Numbered from the stretch's first letter, positions 54,944-63,909 are shown. The stretch: DNA of 64,000 nucleotides from an uncultured Roseibium sp. (GCF_963669205.1 NZ_OY769915.1:2578001-2642000); one strand, 5' to 3'. The notes: generated by a model not told the origin, from the sequence alone. Translations and numbers: made by a program.

Positions 54944-55963
54944 ATGACGACATCCGACCGCCTCTATTCCGGCCACAAGCCGCGCTTTGCCGTTGCACCG
55001 ATGATGGAGTGGACGGACAGGCACTGCCGTGCGTTTCACAGGCAGTTGTCGCGGCATGCGCTGCTTTACACCGAGATGGTGACGACGGGAGCGGTCATTC
55101 ATGGGGACCGGGAGCATCTGCTCGGGTTTTCCGATCTGGAACATCCGGTCGCCTGCCAGCTTGGCGGGTCTGATCCGACGGACATGGTGGCGTCTGCCAG
55201 GATTGCCGCGGATTTCGGTTATGACGAGGTCAACATCAATGTCGGCTGTCCGTCAGACCGCGTGCAATCGGGACGCTTCGGAGCCTGCCTGATGCAGAAA
55301 CCGGAGCTTGTCGCCGCCTGCGTTTCCTCCATGAAGGATGGTGTAGAAATCCCGGTGACGGTGAAGTGCCGCATCGGCGTCGATGACCAGGACCCGGAAG
55401 AAGCGCTGGACCGGATGGCGGATGCGGTTTTTGCCGCCGGTGCGGATGCCCTTTGGGTGCATGCGCGCAAGGCCTGGCTGAAGGGCCTGAGCCCGAAGGA
55501 AAACCGGGACATTCCGCCGCTTGATTACGACCGCGTCCTGCGGCTGAAGCAGCGCTTTCCGGAAAAGTTCATTGGCCTGAACGGCGGCTTGCAGAGCCTG
55601 GACGAGGCCGAGCCTTACCTTGAGACCCTGGATGGACTGATGTTCGGGCGCGCGGCCTATCACACACCGCAGATCCTGGGAGAGGTCGACCGCCGGCTCT
55701 ATGGCGCGTCGATGCAGGACGTGTCTCCCTGGCAGGCGGTTCGGGCGCATATGGGCTACCTGGAAGGGCAGCTTTCAAATGGTGTCAAGCTGGCGCACAT
55801 GACACGCCACATGCTCGGTCTGTTCCACGGCCGGCCGGGCGCGCGCAGCTGGCGCCGGATCCTGACCGTGGAGGCCATCAGGCCCGGTGCCGGGCTGGAG
55901 GTCGTGGAAAAGGCGCTGGCCGCTGTCAGTCCACAGGAACACGCCGCAGAAGCTGCGGAATAG
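54944..55963 (+). CDS. dusA: tRNA-dihydrouridine(20/20a) synthase DusA
   Basis: FMN enzyme that reduces uridines in the tRNA D-loop. 339 residues from MTTSDRLYSG (GGAGG upstream). FAVAPMMEWTDRHCRAFHRQ opens the barrel; catalytic Cys lies in NVGCPSDRVQSGRFGACLM (about residue 100); VTVKCRIGVDDQDPEE and ADALWVHARKAWLKGLSPKENRDIPPLDY are DusA hallmarks. Confidence 0.95.
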   Translation: MTTSDRLYSGHKPRFAVAPMMEWTDRHCRAFHRQLSRHALLYTEMVTTGAVIHGDREHLLGFSDLEHPVACQLGGSDPTDMVASARIAADFGYDEVNINVGCPSDRVQSGRFGACLMQKPELVAACVSSMKDGVEIPVTVKCRIGVDDQDPEEALDRMADAVFAAGADALWVHARKAWLKGLSPKENRDIPPLDYDRVLRLKQRFPEKFIGLNGGLQSLDEAEPYLETLDGLMFGRAAYHTPQILGEVDRRLYGASMQDVSPWQAVRAHMGYLEGQLSNGVKLAHMTRHMLGLFHGRPGARSWRRILTVEAIRPGAGLEVVEKALAAVSPQEHAAEAAE

Positions 55964-55975
55964 CGCTCCCGTAGA

Positions 55976-56692
55976 TCACGGATTCATGATCAGGCGATCG
56001 CCCTCGATCCGCCAGCTTCTGAGCTTGTCGAGCGCGGTAAGGCCGAAAAGGCTGCCGCTCAAGGCGCCGTCACGGGCCACGAAGCCACGGATATTGCGCA
56101 GGCTGTGATCGCCGACAGTGATCGTCTCGATGAGGATCGGGGCGACCATCGCCCGCCCGTTGGCGGTGGAAACGGGCACGGTGAAGGAAAGCGCATCCGG
56201 ATCGAAGCCGGCCCGGCGGGCATCGTCATAGGTCAGGACAACTGCGCTGGCGCCGGTATCGAGCAGAAAATGGGTCCGTGTCCCGTTGACCCGCCCATCG
56301 AGCACGAAATGCCCGGTCGCATCCCGGACGATCAGGATCGATCCGTCGGGCTGGGTGACGGCAAGCCCCGGCGCAAGGGCACCAAGCACGCGGTAGCCCG
56401 CCTGGACGAGATCGGTCCGGTAGGTGTAGCCGACAACCAGAAGCGCGCAAAGACCGCCCCAGAAGAGCGTGCCCTGGACGATTTCCCGGATTTTAGGTTG
56501 GCCGAATATGAAGCTAGCCAGAAACACGAAGGCGAGCGCGGAAAGCGCGACGATCCGCGGTCCGCTGTCGTCGAAATTGATGTTTTCCGGGTCGGTCGGA
56601 TCGCCGAAGAAAAAATAGAAACCAGCCGCGAACATGATGACGACCAGCGCGGCGACGACGAAGCCCCGGATCTGTCTCGGCTTGTTGCTCAT
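55976..56692 (-). CDS. Membrane-anchored retropepsin-like aspartic protease (TIGR02281/PerP type)
   Basis: 238 residues. Three hydrophobic segments (GFVVAALVVIMFAAGFYFFF; IVALSALAFVFLASFIFG; GTLFWGGLCALLVVGY) precede a clan AA protease domain with the catalytic DTGAS in THFLLDTGASAVVLTYDDA (about residue 140). The single aspartate implies a homodimer. Caulobacter PerP, a related protein, cleaves the polarity factor PodJ in the periplasm; the same role here is only a suggestion. The start ATG at 56692 shares a base with the stop of the DUF1289 gene. Confidence 0.85.
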   Translation of the reverse strand: MSNKPRQIRGFVVAALVVIMFAAGFYFFFGDPTDPENINFDDSGPRIVALSALAFVFLASFIFGQPKIREIVQGTLFWGGLCALLVVGYTYRTDLVQAGYRVLGALAPGLAVTQPDGSILIVRDATGHFVLDGRVNGTRTHFLLDTGASAVVLTYDDARRAGFDPDALSFTVPVSTANGRAMVAPILIETITVGDHSLRNIRGFVARDGALSGSLFGLTALDKLRSWRIEGDRLIMNP

Positions 56693-56871
56693 CACGCGCC
56701 GCCTTCTTGCCCCTCGGCGGCGCGGCGGGCGGGCAGGTCGGCCATGATCTCGGCGCGCTGTTCCTCGCTGTAACCGGCCCAGCCGGCGATTTCGTCGAGC
56801 GAACGCGAACAGCCGGCACACAATCCCGTGGACCGGTCAATCTGGCAGAATCTGACACATGGCGAGTTCAT
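56692..56871 (-). CDS. DUF1289 family small Cys-rich protein
   Basis: 59 residues beginning MNSPCVRFCQIDRSTGLCAG, with CVRFC and LCAGC typical of DUF1289 and likely metal binding. The segment SLDEIAGWAGYSEEQRAEIM is the family helix. The stop TGA overlaps the protease ATG as TGATG, indicating coupled translation. The function of the family is not known. Confidence 0.85.
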   Translation of the reverse strand: MNSPCVRFCQIDRSTGLCAGCSRSLDEIAGWAGYSEEQRAEIMADLPARRAAEGQEGGA

Positions 56872-56942
56872 GATGCCGATATGGCCACAGATTGTGGCTT
56901 TGCCAAGTCATAAAAACGTCGGCCCGGGCTGCGGATGCGTCG

Positions 56943-58130
56943 TCAGCGAAGCCCGGCGGGATTGAATGGGGCGGTAATGATGTTGACGGGAAGGGCCACC
57001 GTGTTGCCGACAAACGTTCCAAGACTGTCGCCAAGCGTCGCGCCGCGCGCTCGTTCGGTCGTCGATCTCAGGCCCGATTGCCCGAGCGTCTCGCGGAATT
57101 CCGGACTGAGCTGTGCAAGCTGCGCGAACTTGGAGTGATTGGCCGAATCGAGCGAATCCAATTCCGTCACGTCGATTACGATGGCACCGAGTTCGGCAAG
57201 CTCCTCGTCGTTCGAATACGCTCCGACGCGTTCCTTGCCGCCCGCAATCGCCCGTGAGAGCCGCAGGGCGCGATCGTCCCTTGAAACAACCACGACATAG
57301 GGATTTGTCGGTCTACCGAGTTTCCTCAGCTGCGCCTTGAAGAGATCGATGTCGATATCCGGTGCGGCCAGGATTACGACTTTGACCTTGCCCGACAGGG
57401 CCCGCCGCTGTTCCGGCGAGGACTGGATGGCCGTCTCCATGAGCAGCCAGTTGCCCATGGAATGCGCCAATATGGTGATGTTGTCCGCGTTCGTCTTGGC
57501 GAGCAGCAGCATGGTTTCCGCGAGCGATTGCCGCGCGACGGCGGCACTGTTCAGGTCATAGACATAATCCTGAAGTTTGCCGCGCGAGGCCCAGGTGAAG
57601 AGAACTGGCACGCCGTCAATGTCGCCGTCGTGTACCACCTGAACGAAACGATACAGCGCTTCGGGAAACAGCGTGTTGTACCCGTGTATGAACAGAAAGA
57701 TGTCGCGTTTTCCGCGCGGCATCTTGGCCAGACGGCTGTTGATCTGGCGAATGAAAGTGCTCTGGTCCTCTATGTAGCCGGCGTCCCGGGCGACGAACTC
57801 CGTCTCAGGGTTGCCCGGCAGGCTCTCCGGCCATTCGACCTGGCTGACCTCGTGGCTGGGCGGCACGGAGATGGTGGCATGAGCGTAGCTGACCTTTTCG
57901 CCGCGCTCTCCGTTGAAATACGTGTCCGGCCGGCTGTCGCGCTCACGCGTCGTGACGATCATGATGTCGTGGGATTTTGCGCCCTGCGCTGGAACTTCGG
58001 TCAGTGCCAGTGCGCCGAATTCCGGGCGACTGCCGCATCCGGCCAGCACGAGAAGCAGCGACACCAGCAAAACTGACCTCAGCGTAAGAGACCAAGTGCC
58101 TGTTGAACCATCGTCAATTTGATCAATCAT
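56943..58130 (-). CDS. Lipoprotein alpha/beta hydrolase, DUF900 family
   Basis: 395 residues. A lipobox (LLLVLAGCGS) follows a hydrophobic segment, so the protein is probably a lipoprotein. The hydrolase core has FLFIHGYNTLFPEALYRF, TWASRGKLQDYVYD, and the nucleophile elbow ILAHSMGNWLLMETAI (AHSMG, with Ser). VVILAAPDIDIDLF and the later Asp/His positions fit DUF900. Start MIDQIDDG at 58130 is preferred; the frame is open to 58229, overlapping cobS. The substrate is unknown. Confidence 0.87.
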   Translation of the reverse strand: MIDQIDDGSTGTWSLTLRSVLLVSLLLVLAGCGSRPEFGALALTEVPAQGAKSHDIMIVTTRERDSRPDTYFNGERGEKVSYAHATISVPPSHEVSQVEWPESLPGNPETEFVARDAGYIEDQSTFIRQINSRLAKMPRGKRDIFLFIHGYNTLFPEALYRFVQVVHDGDIDGVPVLFTWASRGKLQDYVYDLNSAAVARQSLAETMLLLAKTNADNITILAHSMGNWLLMETAIQSSPEQRRALSGKVKVVILAAPDIDIDLFKAQLRKLGRPTNPYVVVVSRDDRALRLSRAIAGGKERVGAYSNDEELAELGAIVIDVTELDSLDSANHSKFAQLAQLSPEFRETLGQSGLRSTTERARGATLGDSLGTFVGNTVALPVNIITAPFNPAGLR

Positions 58131-58158
58131 CGCGTGTCGCCGCCCACCTAACACCTGC

Positions 58159-59031
58159 TCAAGGCACCATAAGCATCCCGACCAGGAATCCAAGCCCGCA
58201 GATTTGCTGAATAGCGCCCAAAACGTCACCCGTCACACCGCCGATCTTTGCCTGAGCAACTTGTCCGACGGCAAAACCCGTGCCTATTGCGATCACAAGG
58301 CCCAGGAAAAGAGCTGTGGGGGAAAGCAGAAGCGCGGCTGGAACGAGAAAAGGAAGCGTCAGCAACCCGGCTTTGCGCGCTGTCCCGGCGTCCGGCTTTC
58401 CGAATCTGGCGGCAAGACCTTCCGGGCGGGCCAGCGGTCGTTGGCACCACTGCCAGACCAGGATCGTCCGGCTGATGACTTCGGTGCCAAGGAACAGAAG
58501 CGCCGCATCTGCCGGGCTGAATTTTTGCCAGAGGACCGCCAGCAGGGAAATGCGCAGGACAACGGTCAGAACAAGGGCGAGCGCGCCAAAGGCCCCGATG
58601 CGGCTGTCCTTCATGATCTCCAGCCTGCGGGCCGGCGTGGATCCGCCGAAGAGACCGTCGGCGACATCGCTGAGGCCGTCTTCGTGCAAAGCCCCTGTCG
58701 TTGTGCACAACGCTGCGAGGATGAGCGCCGCGATTGCGAAGCCGGGCAGCGCGGTGTAACCGAGCAGGGTTCCGAGACCGGCGGCGGGAAGGGCAACGAC
58801 AAGACCTGCGAGCGGCGCCGCAGCTGCGATTTGCGGAAAATTCGGTGCCGCGGCGGGAGTGTCGGCGTCATTTACCTTCGGCAGGGGCAGGCGCGAAAAG
58901 AAGCGGACACACGCGGCGGTATCGGCTGCAAGGATCGCCAGTGATCCGATCAGTTTCGAAGGTGCTGCTCCGGACCGGTTCTGGCCGTGTTTTTCCCGAG
59001 AATCTGAGGATTGGTCGGTTTCCGAGCTCAT
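58159..59031 (-). CDS. cobS: Adenosylcobinamide-GDP ribazoletransferase
   Basis: Joins adenosylcobinamide-GDP and alpha-ribazole in the last step of cobalamin synthesis, in the membrane. 290 residues, several helices. The CobS motif TTGALHEDGLSDVADGLFGG lies near residue 105, and RFFSRLPLPK near the start. SD-like AGGACC precedes MSSETDQSSDS at 59031; the frame is open to 59190. It is divergent from cobT. I see no cobalamin riboswitch in the 106-base intergenic gap. Confidence 0.93.
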   Translation of the reverse strand: MSSETDQSSDSREKHGQNRSGAAPSKLIGSLAILAADTAACVRFFSRLPLPKVNDADTPAAAPNFPQIAAAAPLAGLVVALPAAGLGTLLGYTALPGFAIAALILAALCTTTGALHEDGLSDVADGLFGGSTPARRLEIMKDSRIGAFGALALVLTVVLRISLLAVLWQKFSPADAALLFLGTEVISRTILVWQWCQRPLARPEGLAARFGKPDAGTARKAGLLTLPFLVPAALLLSPTALFLGLVIAIGTGFAVGQVAQAKIGGVTGDVLGAIQQICGLGFLVGMLMVP

Positions 59032-59137
59032 CAGGCCGGTCCTGTGCTTGAGTTTTTCCAACGCGCCGTTATAGATCAGCCGCCGGAGAGGACCAAGTAT
59101 CGGAACTCCCATAAAAAACCAGACCGGGAAAAACAAC

Positions 59138-60160
59138 ATGTCCCTATCCGAGACCGCGCTTCCGTTCGATGATATCCGCAACCTCGTCAAGTCGATGCCG
59201 GGTCCGGACGAGGAAGCATTGCAGAAGGTCAGGGACAGGGACAGTCAGCTGACGAAACCTGCCGGATCCCTGGGGCGTCTGGAAGAGATCGCGGAATGGC
59301 TGGCCGCCTGGTCCGGCAACGCACCGCCCAAGGTCACCCGGCCGATGGTCGCGATCTTCGCATCTGCGCACGGGGTTGCCGAAGAAGGCGTGTCCGCGTT
59401 TCCAAGTGCCGTGAACAAGCAGATGGTGGAAAACTTCGCTGCCGGTGGAGCCGCCATCAATCAGCTCTGCCGCGTCAATGACATCGGCCTGAAGGTGTTT
59501 GATCTTGCGGTCGACATGCCGACGCCGAGCATCACGCGTGAAGACGCCATGGACGAGGCCAACTGCGCCGCGACGATGGCCTACGGGATGGAAGCGCTGG
59601 CCGGCGGGATTGACCTGATCTGCCTTGGTGAAATGGGGATTGGCAACACGACGGTGGCAGCGGCCGTCTTTCATGGGTTGTTTGGCGGAGAGGCTTCCGA
59701 CTGGATCGGACGCGGAACCGGTGTCGATGACGACGGTCTTGCCAGAAAGCGCGAGGCCGTAGAAAAGGCGGTTGCCAGGCTGAACGGTGAGAGCGATCCG
59801 CTCGAAATTCTCAGAAAGGTCGGCGGCCGTGAAATCGCGGCCATGGCGGGACTGATCATCGCCGCGCGCCTGCAGCGTGTTCCCGTCATCGTCGACGGCT
59901 TTGTCACCACGGCTGCCGCGGCAGTGGTTTACGCGATGAACCCGTCCGGGCTCGATCATTGCCTGTTCGCTCATGTGTCCGCTGAGCATGCGCATGGGCG
60001 CGTGCTTGAGCGGCTCGGCAAGGACGCATTGTTCGATTTCGGCATGCGGCTTGGCGAAGGGTCCGGCGCGGCACTCGCTGCCGGCGTGGTCAAGGCTGCC
60101 TCCGAAATGCATTCGGGCATGGCGACGTTCGCAGACGCCGGTGTTTCGGGAAAGTCCTGA
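59138..60160 (+). CDS. cobT: Nicotinate-nucleotide--dimethylbenzimidazole phosphoribosyltransferase
   Basis: Makes alpha-ribazole phosphate, the lower-ligand precursor of cobalamin. 340 residues: KPAGSLGRLEEIAEWLAAW, ASAHGVAEEGVSAFPSAVN, and LGEMGIGNTTVAAAVFHGLFGG (phosphoribosyl site), then the catalytic Glu region near GMRLGEGSGAALA. It is divergent from cobS, its partner step. GGGA lies upstream of the ATG. Confidence 0.95.
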   Translation: MSLSETALPFDDIRNLVKSMPGPDEEALQKVRDRDSQLTKPAGSLGRLEEIAEWLAAWSGNAPPKVTRPMVAIFASAHGVAEEGVSAFPSAVNKQMVENFAAGGAAINQLCRVNDIGLKVFDLAVDMPTPSITREDAMDEANCAATMAYGMEALAGGIDLICLGEMGIGNTTVAAAVFHGLFGGEASDWIGRGTGVDDDGLARKREAVEKAVARLNGESDPLEILRKVGGREIAAMAGLIIAARLQRVPVIVDGFVTTAAAAVVYAMNPSGLDHCLFAHVSAEHAHGRVLERLGKDALFDFGMRLGEGSGAALAAGVVKAASEMHSGMATFADAGVSGKS

Positions 60161-60162
60161 CG

Positions 60163-61713
60163 TCAGGCGCTGCGGACCGCCACCTGCTGCGCGGCGCGCG
60201 CGCTGACGGCTGAAGCCTTGGTGTCGCCGGTGTAATTCATGTTGCGCGAAGGGGGCAGCGATACGATGACTTCGGTGCCTTCTCCCAGCCTGGAATTGAT
60301 CTTGAATTTGCCGTCATGCATGGAGATCAGCGCCTGGACGATCGACAGTCCGAGACCGGTTCCCTGTTCGGCGCTCTTGATGGCATGCGACCCCTGACCG
60401 AAGGCTTCGAGTACCGTCGGAATTTCCTCCTCGGGAATACCCGGGCCATTGTCGCGAACCGAGACATACTGTCCGCCATCTGAAGTCGGTCCCAGGTTCA
60501 CCCGGACTTCACCTCCGACAGGCGTGAACTTCACGGCATTCGACATCAGATTGAGAATGACCTGCCGTATGGCGCGCTCATCGGCCCAGACACGTGGCAG
60601 GTCCGCCTGGTGGGCGTGGTGAAGCGCAATCGACTTTGCCTTTGCGCGGACTTTCATCATCGTCCCGCATTCGGCAACCACGTCGTGCAGGTAGATGCTT
60701 TCCTCATGCAATTCGTGACGGCCCGCCTCGATCCGCGAAAGGTCAAGTATCTCGTTGATGAGATTGAGAAGATGTTCGCCCGACCCGTGAATGTCTTCCG
60801 CGTAGGACCGGTAGTTCTTGTTGGTCATGGGACCCAGAACCTCGTCCTTCATGATTTCGGAAAACCCGAGAATGGCATTGAGAGGCGTTCTGAGCTCGTG
60901 GCTCATCGTCGCGAGGAAACGGGATTTCGCGAGGTTGGCGGCCTCAGCACGCCGGCGCGCCTCGTCGGAAACGGAGTTCGCGGTTTCCAGTTCGGCGATC
61001 AGGTGATCCTTGTCTGCGCGGTACTCAAGCATCGTGTTGGCGTTTTTGAGAAGCTGGTTGCCCAGGATCAGGAAGAAGCCCTGTGCCCCGATGGCCATGG
61101 CAGCAAGAGTGTAGTGAACCGCGCTCGACTGCTGCAGGAAGGTGAAAGTGACGACGAATGTGATCGGCAGCGTGCTTGCCAGCAGACACTTGGGCAGGTT
61201 TGCCGACTGCATGGTGTTCATCGCGATGACGATCAGGAGTGTCGCGAAGTGGAAGATGACAAGGCCTTCCCCGGACCCGATCCGTTCCGGCATCAGGAAG
61301 AACATCGCCCAGCTGCATCCGTAGATCAGGTCGCCCGCCGTGAACCGGCGGCGCCACACGACACGCACTTTCTGGTCCGAAGGCGCCTTTTCGTAGGAAT
61401 GGCTGATCACGACCATCAGGAAGTGTGCGCAGATGGTGACCAGGAACCAGGCGCCCATGAACTGCGGACTAACCCAAAGCGAGGAGATCGCGGCCACGAT
61501 CAGCGCAAGCAGCGGCGCGGCAAACGCCGCGTTGATGCGCGTATCGGCAAAAAGGTGCTGACGTTCGTGCTCGAAGGTCGACTGCCGGTTCTCTGGAGCT
61601 CCAAGGCGGCTGCGGATATCACGTACCGAGCGTGCAAGCTCGCGCCGCCGCTCGGCGCGCCGCCTGTTGATCGCGATCGTTTCGCCAACTGTATCTGACG
61701 CTTGGGACTTCAT
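60163..61713 (-). CDS. Membrane sensor histidine kinase, PleC/DivJ/PdhS-like
   Basis: 516 residues. The N-terminal 90 residues are polar, then five or six hydrophobic helices (about 65-240) form a membrane sensor. A short coiled region (LIAELETANSVSDEARRRAEAANLAKS) leads to the HisKA domain with phosphoacceptor His in MSHELRTPLNAILGFSEIMK. ATPase boxes: LMSNAVKFTP (N), DNGPGIPEEEI (G1), FGQGSHAIKSAEQGTGLGLS (F, G2). The HisKA text is typical of alphaproteobacterial DivK kinases, but the partner regulator is not in view. Start 61713 is chosen; the frame is open to 61944. Confidence 0.88.
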   Translation of the reverse strand: MKSQASDTVGETIAINRRRAERRRELARSVRDIRSRLGAPENRQSTFEHERQHLFADTRINAAFAAPLLALIVAAISSLWVSPQFMGAWFLVTICAHFLMVVISHSYEKAPSDQKVRVVWRRRFTAGDLIYGCSWAMFFLMPERIGSGEGLVIFHFATLLIVIAMNTMQSANLPKCLLASTLPITFVVTFTFLQQSSAVHYTLAAMAIGAQGFFLILGNQLLKNANTMLEYRADKDHLIAELETANSVSDEARRRAEAANLAKSRFLATMSHELRTPLNAILGFSEIMKDEVLGPMTNKNYRSYAEDIHGSGEHLLNLINEILDLSRIEAGRHELHEESIYLHDVVAECGTMMKVRAKAKSIALHHAHQADLPRVWADERAIRQVILNLMSNAVKFTPVGGEVRVNLGPTSDGGQYVSVRDNGPGIPEEEIPTVLEAFGQGSHAIKSAEQGTGLGLSIVQALISMHDGKFKINSRLGEGTEVIVSLPPSRNMNYTGDTKASAVSARAAQQVAVRSA

Positions 61714-61844
61714 GGGACGCCGGAATGTGTTGATATCGTTATTGTGATGCTGCGTGTTTATGCACTCTGACTCATCATTCCTTAAGATCGTCCTCAGGAT
61801 CGTGGTAAGCATTGCGTTAACCGGCTGTATCAGGGTGCAACTCT

Positions 61845-62483
61845 TTGTCGTTTCAACATAATTCCCCGAACCTGGATGGTCTTTCCGCGCGCATTCGTGC
61901 GTGCCGAAAATGCATAGAGGATCCGGTCGGAAAGGCCTTGCCACACGAGCCGAGGCCGGTTCTGCAGGTGTCGTCGAGTGCGCGGCTGTGCGTCAGCGGG
62001 CAGGCGCCCGGCACGCGCGTTCACAAAAGCGGCCGGCCGTTCACCGATCCCTCAGGAGACCGGCTCAGAAGCTGGATGGGAATAGACGAGGGAATGTTTT
62101 ACGACGCTGACCGGCTCGCCATCGTTCCGATGGGGTTTTGCTTTCCGGGTCTTGACGACAAGGGTGGGGATCTTCCGCCACGCAAGGAATGCCGCACCCT
62201 CTGGCACGACGCCCTGTTTGCCGAGATGCCGAAAATAGAAATGATCCTGGTGATCGGACAATATGCGCAGGCGTATCATCTCGGTGCGATGCGCAAGAAG
62301 AGTCTCACGGAAACCGTCGGTTCGTGGCAAGACTATTTCAGCGCTGCAGCAGAAAGCGGAAAGCCGAAAGTGTTGCCGCTGCCGCATCCGTCTTGGCGCA
62401 ACAATGCCTGGCTCCGGAAAAATCCGTGGTTTGAGACAGATCTTCTGCCCGTCCTCCGGGCGGAAGTGGCGCGGCTGATCTAG
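61845..62483 (+). CDS. Uracil-DNA glycosylase family protein with iron-sulfur Cys pattern
   Basis: 212 residues. TTG start at 61845 with AGGGTG 8 bases upstream. Cys20-x2-Cys23 and Cys99-x16-Cys116 match the C-x2-C...C-x(14-17)-C ligands of family 4-type enzymes. Motif A is unusual: SGQAPGTRVHKSGRPFTDPSG in place of GEAPGxxEDxxGxPF. The C-terminal motif is LPHPSWRNN. DNA repair activity is possible, but the changed motif A makes true uracil excision uncertain. It is divergent from the histidine kinase gene. Confidence 0.82.
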   Translation: MSFQHNSPNLDGLSARIRACRKCIEDPVGKALPHEPRPVLQVSSSARLCVSGQAPGTRVHKSGRPFTDPSGDRLRSWMGIDEGMFYDADRLAIVPMGFCFPGLDDKGGDLPPRKECRTLWHDALFAEMPKIEMILVIGQYAQAYHLGAMRKKSLTETVGSWQDYFSAAAESGKPKVLPLPHPSWRNNAWLRKNPWFETDLLPVLRAEVARLI

Positions 62484-62641
62484 GTTTCGTCGCGAGTTTG
62501 AGGATAAAATACTCCGATAAACGCGATTTGACATGCCGAAAGAAAAATTCCATACGTCATTTCGCCTGTGCCGGAAATCATTTCCTCCGGGCCGAGTTAT
62601 CCGCGCTACTAGTCGCACGCCTAGAACTGGAAGTCACCGCC

Positions 62642-63130
62642 ATGATTGATCGCATCGATCGCCGCATCCTGTCGATACTTCAGGAGGACTGCACTGTCCC
62701 GGTTGCCGAAATCGGCCGCCGTGTCGGTCTGTCGACGACGCCTTGCTGGCGCCGCATCCAGAAGATGGAGGAAGACGGCGTCATCACCGGTCGCGTGGCC
62801 ATTCTGGATCCGGGAAAGGTGAACGCCAAGGTAACGGCCTTTGTTGCGATCACGACGAGCCAGCATTCGGAAGACTGGCTGAAAAAATTCGCAGATGTGA
62901 TTCAGGAGTTCCCGGAAGTTGTCGAGTTCTATCGCATGGCAGGGCAGGTCGACTATCTCCTGCGTGTTGCGGTACCGGACATCGAGGCCTACGACGCCTT
63001 CTACAAAAAGCTGATCGCCAAAATCGATATTTCGGATGTGTCGACAACCTTTGCAATGGAGCAGATCAAGAATACAACCGCACTTCCGTTGACTTATGTT
63101 GTACCGGAAAAGCCTCGGGGAGAGGCGTAG
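62642..63130 (+). CDS. Lrp/AsnC-family regulator
   Basis: 162 residues. N-terminal HTH: RIDRRILSILQEDCTVPVAE, IGRRVGLSTTPCWRRIQKME, typical AsnC/Lrp. The RAM effector domain runs from about residue 60 (VTAFVAITTSQHSEDWLKKF; GQVDYLLRVAVPDIEAYDAFYKKLI). ATG at 62642 is preferred over earlier in-frame starts. It probably responds to an amino acid. It is convergent with the TetR gene. Confidence 0.92.
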   Translation: MIDRIDRRILSILQEDCTVPVAEIGRRVGLSTTPCWRRIQKMEEDGVITGRVAILDPGKVNAKVTAFVAITTSQHSEDWLKKFADVIQEFPEVVEFYRMAGQVDYLLRVAVPDIEAYDAFYKKLIAKIDISDVSTTFAMEQIKNTTALPLTYVVPEKPRGEA

Positions 63131-63147
63131 CGCGTCGGCAGCGGGAA

Positions 63148-63180
63148 ACCAATGGGCGCCTGGTGCGCGCTTCCATTGGT
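63148..63180. terminator. Hairpin between convergent regulator genes
   Basis: ACCAATGG and CCATTGGT pair as outer arms around GC-rich sequence that itself can pair (GCGC arms). It lies between the lrp and tetR ends. It lacks a U-tract, so termination is uncertain. Confidence 0.5.
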
Positions 63181-63187
63181 GGGATAG

Positions 63188-63832
63188 TCAGGCGTCGCAG
63201 ACCGGATGCCGCGCGAAAAACCGGGCGGCCTCAGCGTCGGTCACCGGCTGTCCGGCGAAGATTTCCGCATAGGTGCGCATGCGTTCCAGGCGCGGTGCCA
63301 ACGGGTCTGAAGGCCCGTCCTTCTTCATGGAAATATATCCGATCTGGGTCTGATAGACCGTGTTTGCCCGCACGTTCGCGTGGAGGGCTTCGAAACCGAA
63401 GCGCTCGAACATGGACTGCAGTGCTTTGATCCGGATCAGATCGGCCTCTTCCAGCATCCCGGCGAGCCGCGTGTCGGAATGGGCCCAGTTCCGGACGGCG
63501 AATTCCAGCCTTGAATCAAACAGGTCCGGCAGGAGCCACAGGTCGAAAACGTTCAGGATGGCTTCGGTAATGGTCTCTGCATAGGCCTCGGTCCGCCGGA
63601 TCAGATTGCCGGTGTTTTTCGATCGCCAGAGCGCGATCAATGCGTCGAGCAGGTCCTTGCGATCGGAAAAATGACCGTAGAAACTCGTGCGGGACAGGCC
63701 CATGCGCTCCGCGAGCGGCATGACTTTGACCGCATCGATACCGCTGTCCAGCAAGGCACTGTATGCCGCCTGGATCCAGAGCTCCCGGGTTCCGCGCCAT
63801 CCGCTGGTTTTTTCGATCAGGGGTTCGTTCAT
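63188..63832 (-). CDS. TetR-family regulator
   Basis: 214 residues. The HTH is visible as LDSGIDAVKVMPLAERMGLSRTSFYGHFSDRKDLLDAL (residues 28-65), typical TetR. The rest is helical ligand-binding domain. It is divergent from a gene starting near 63996, and twin palindromes lie between them, so it probably represses both. The ligand is unknown. Confidence 0.9.
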   Translation of the reverse strand: MNEPLIEKTSGWRGTRELWIQAAYSALLDSGIDAVKVMPLAERMGLSRTSFYGHFSDRKDLLDALIALWRSKNTGNLIRRTEAYAETITEAILNVFDLWLLPDLFDSRLEFAVRNWAHSDTRLAGMLEEADLIRIKALQSMFERFGFEALHANVRANTVYQTQIGYISMKKDGPSDPLAPRLERMRTYAEIFAGQPVTDAEAARFFARHPVCDA

Positions 63833-63875
63833 GGAGGCTCGTTAGCAGCCGAATACCCTCTGAACAACCAAAATT

Positions 63876-63909
63876 GACATACATGTCTTTAAAAGCGACA
63901 TAAATGTCG
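63876..63909. promoter_or_regulatory. Twin TetR operator candidates
   Basis: GACAT-AC-ATGTC (63876-63887) and CGACAT-AA-ATGTCG (63896-63909) are both palindromes with the same GACAT arms and centres 21 bases apart, two helical turns. A TTGACA (63874-63879) overlaps the first site and could be a -35 for the rightward gene. Confidence 0.7.

Noticed and set aside
59032..59137. Cobalamin riboswitch between cobS and cobT
   Set aside because: The gap is only 106 bases and I see no B12-box-like sequence.
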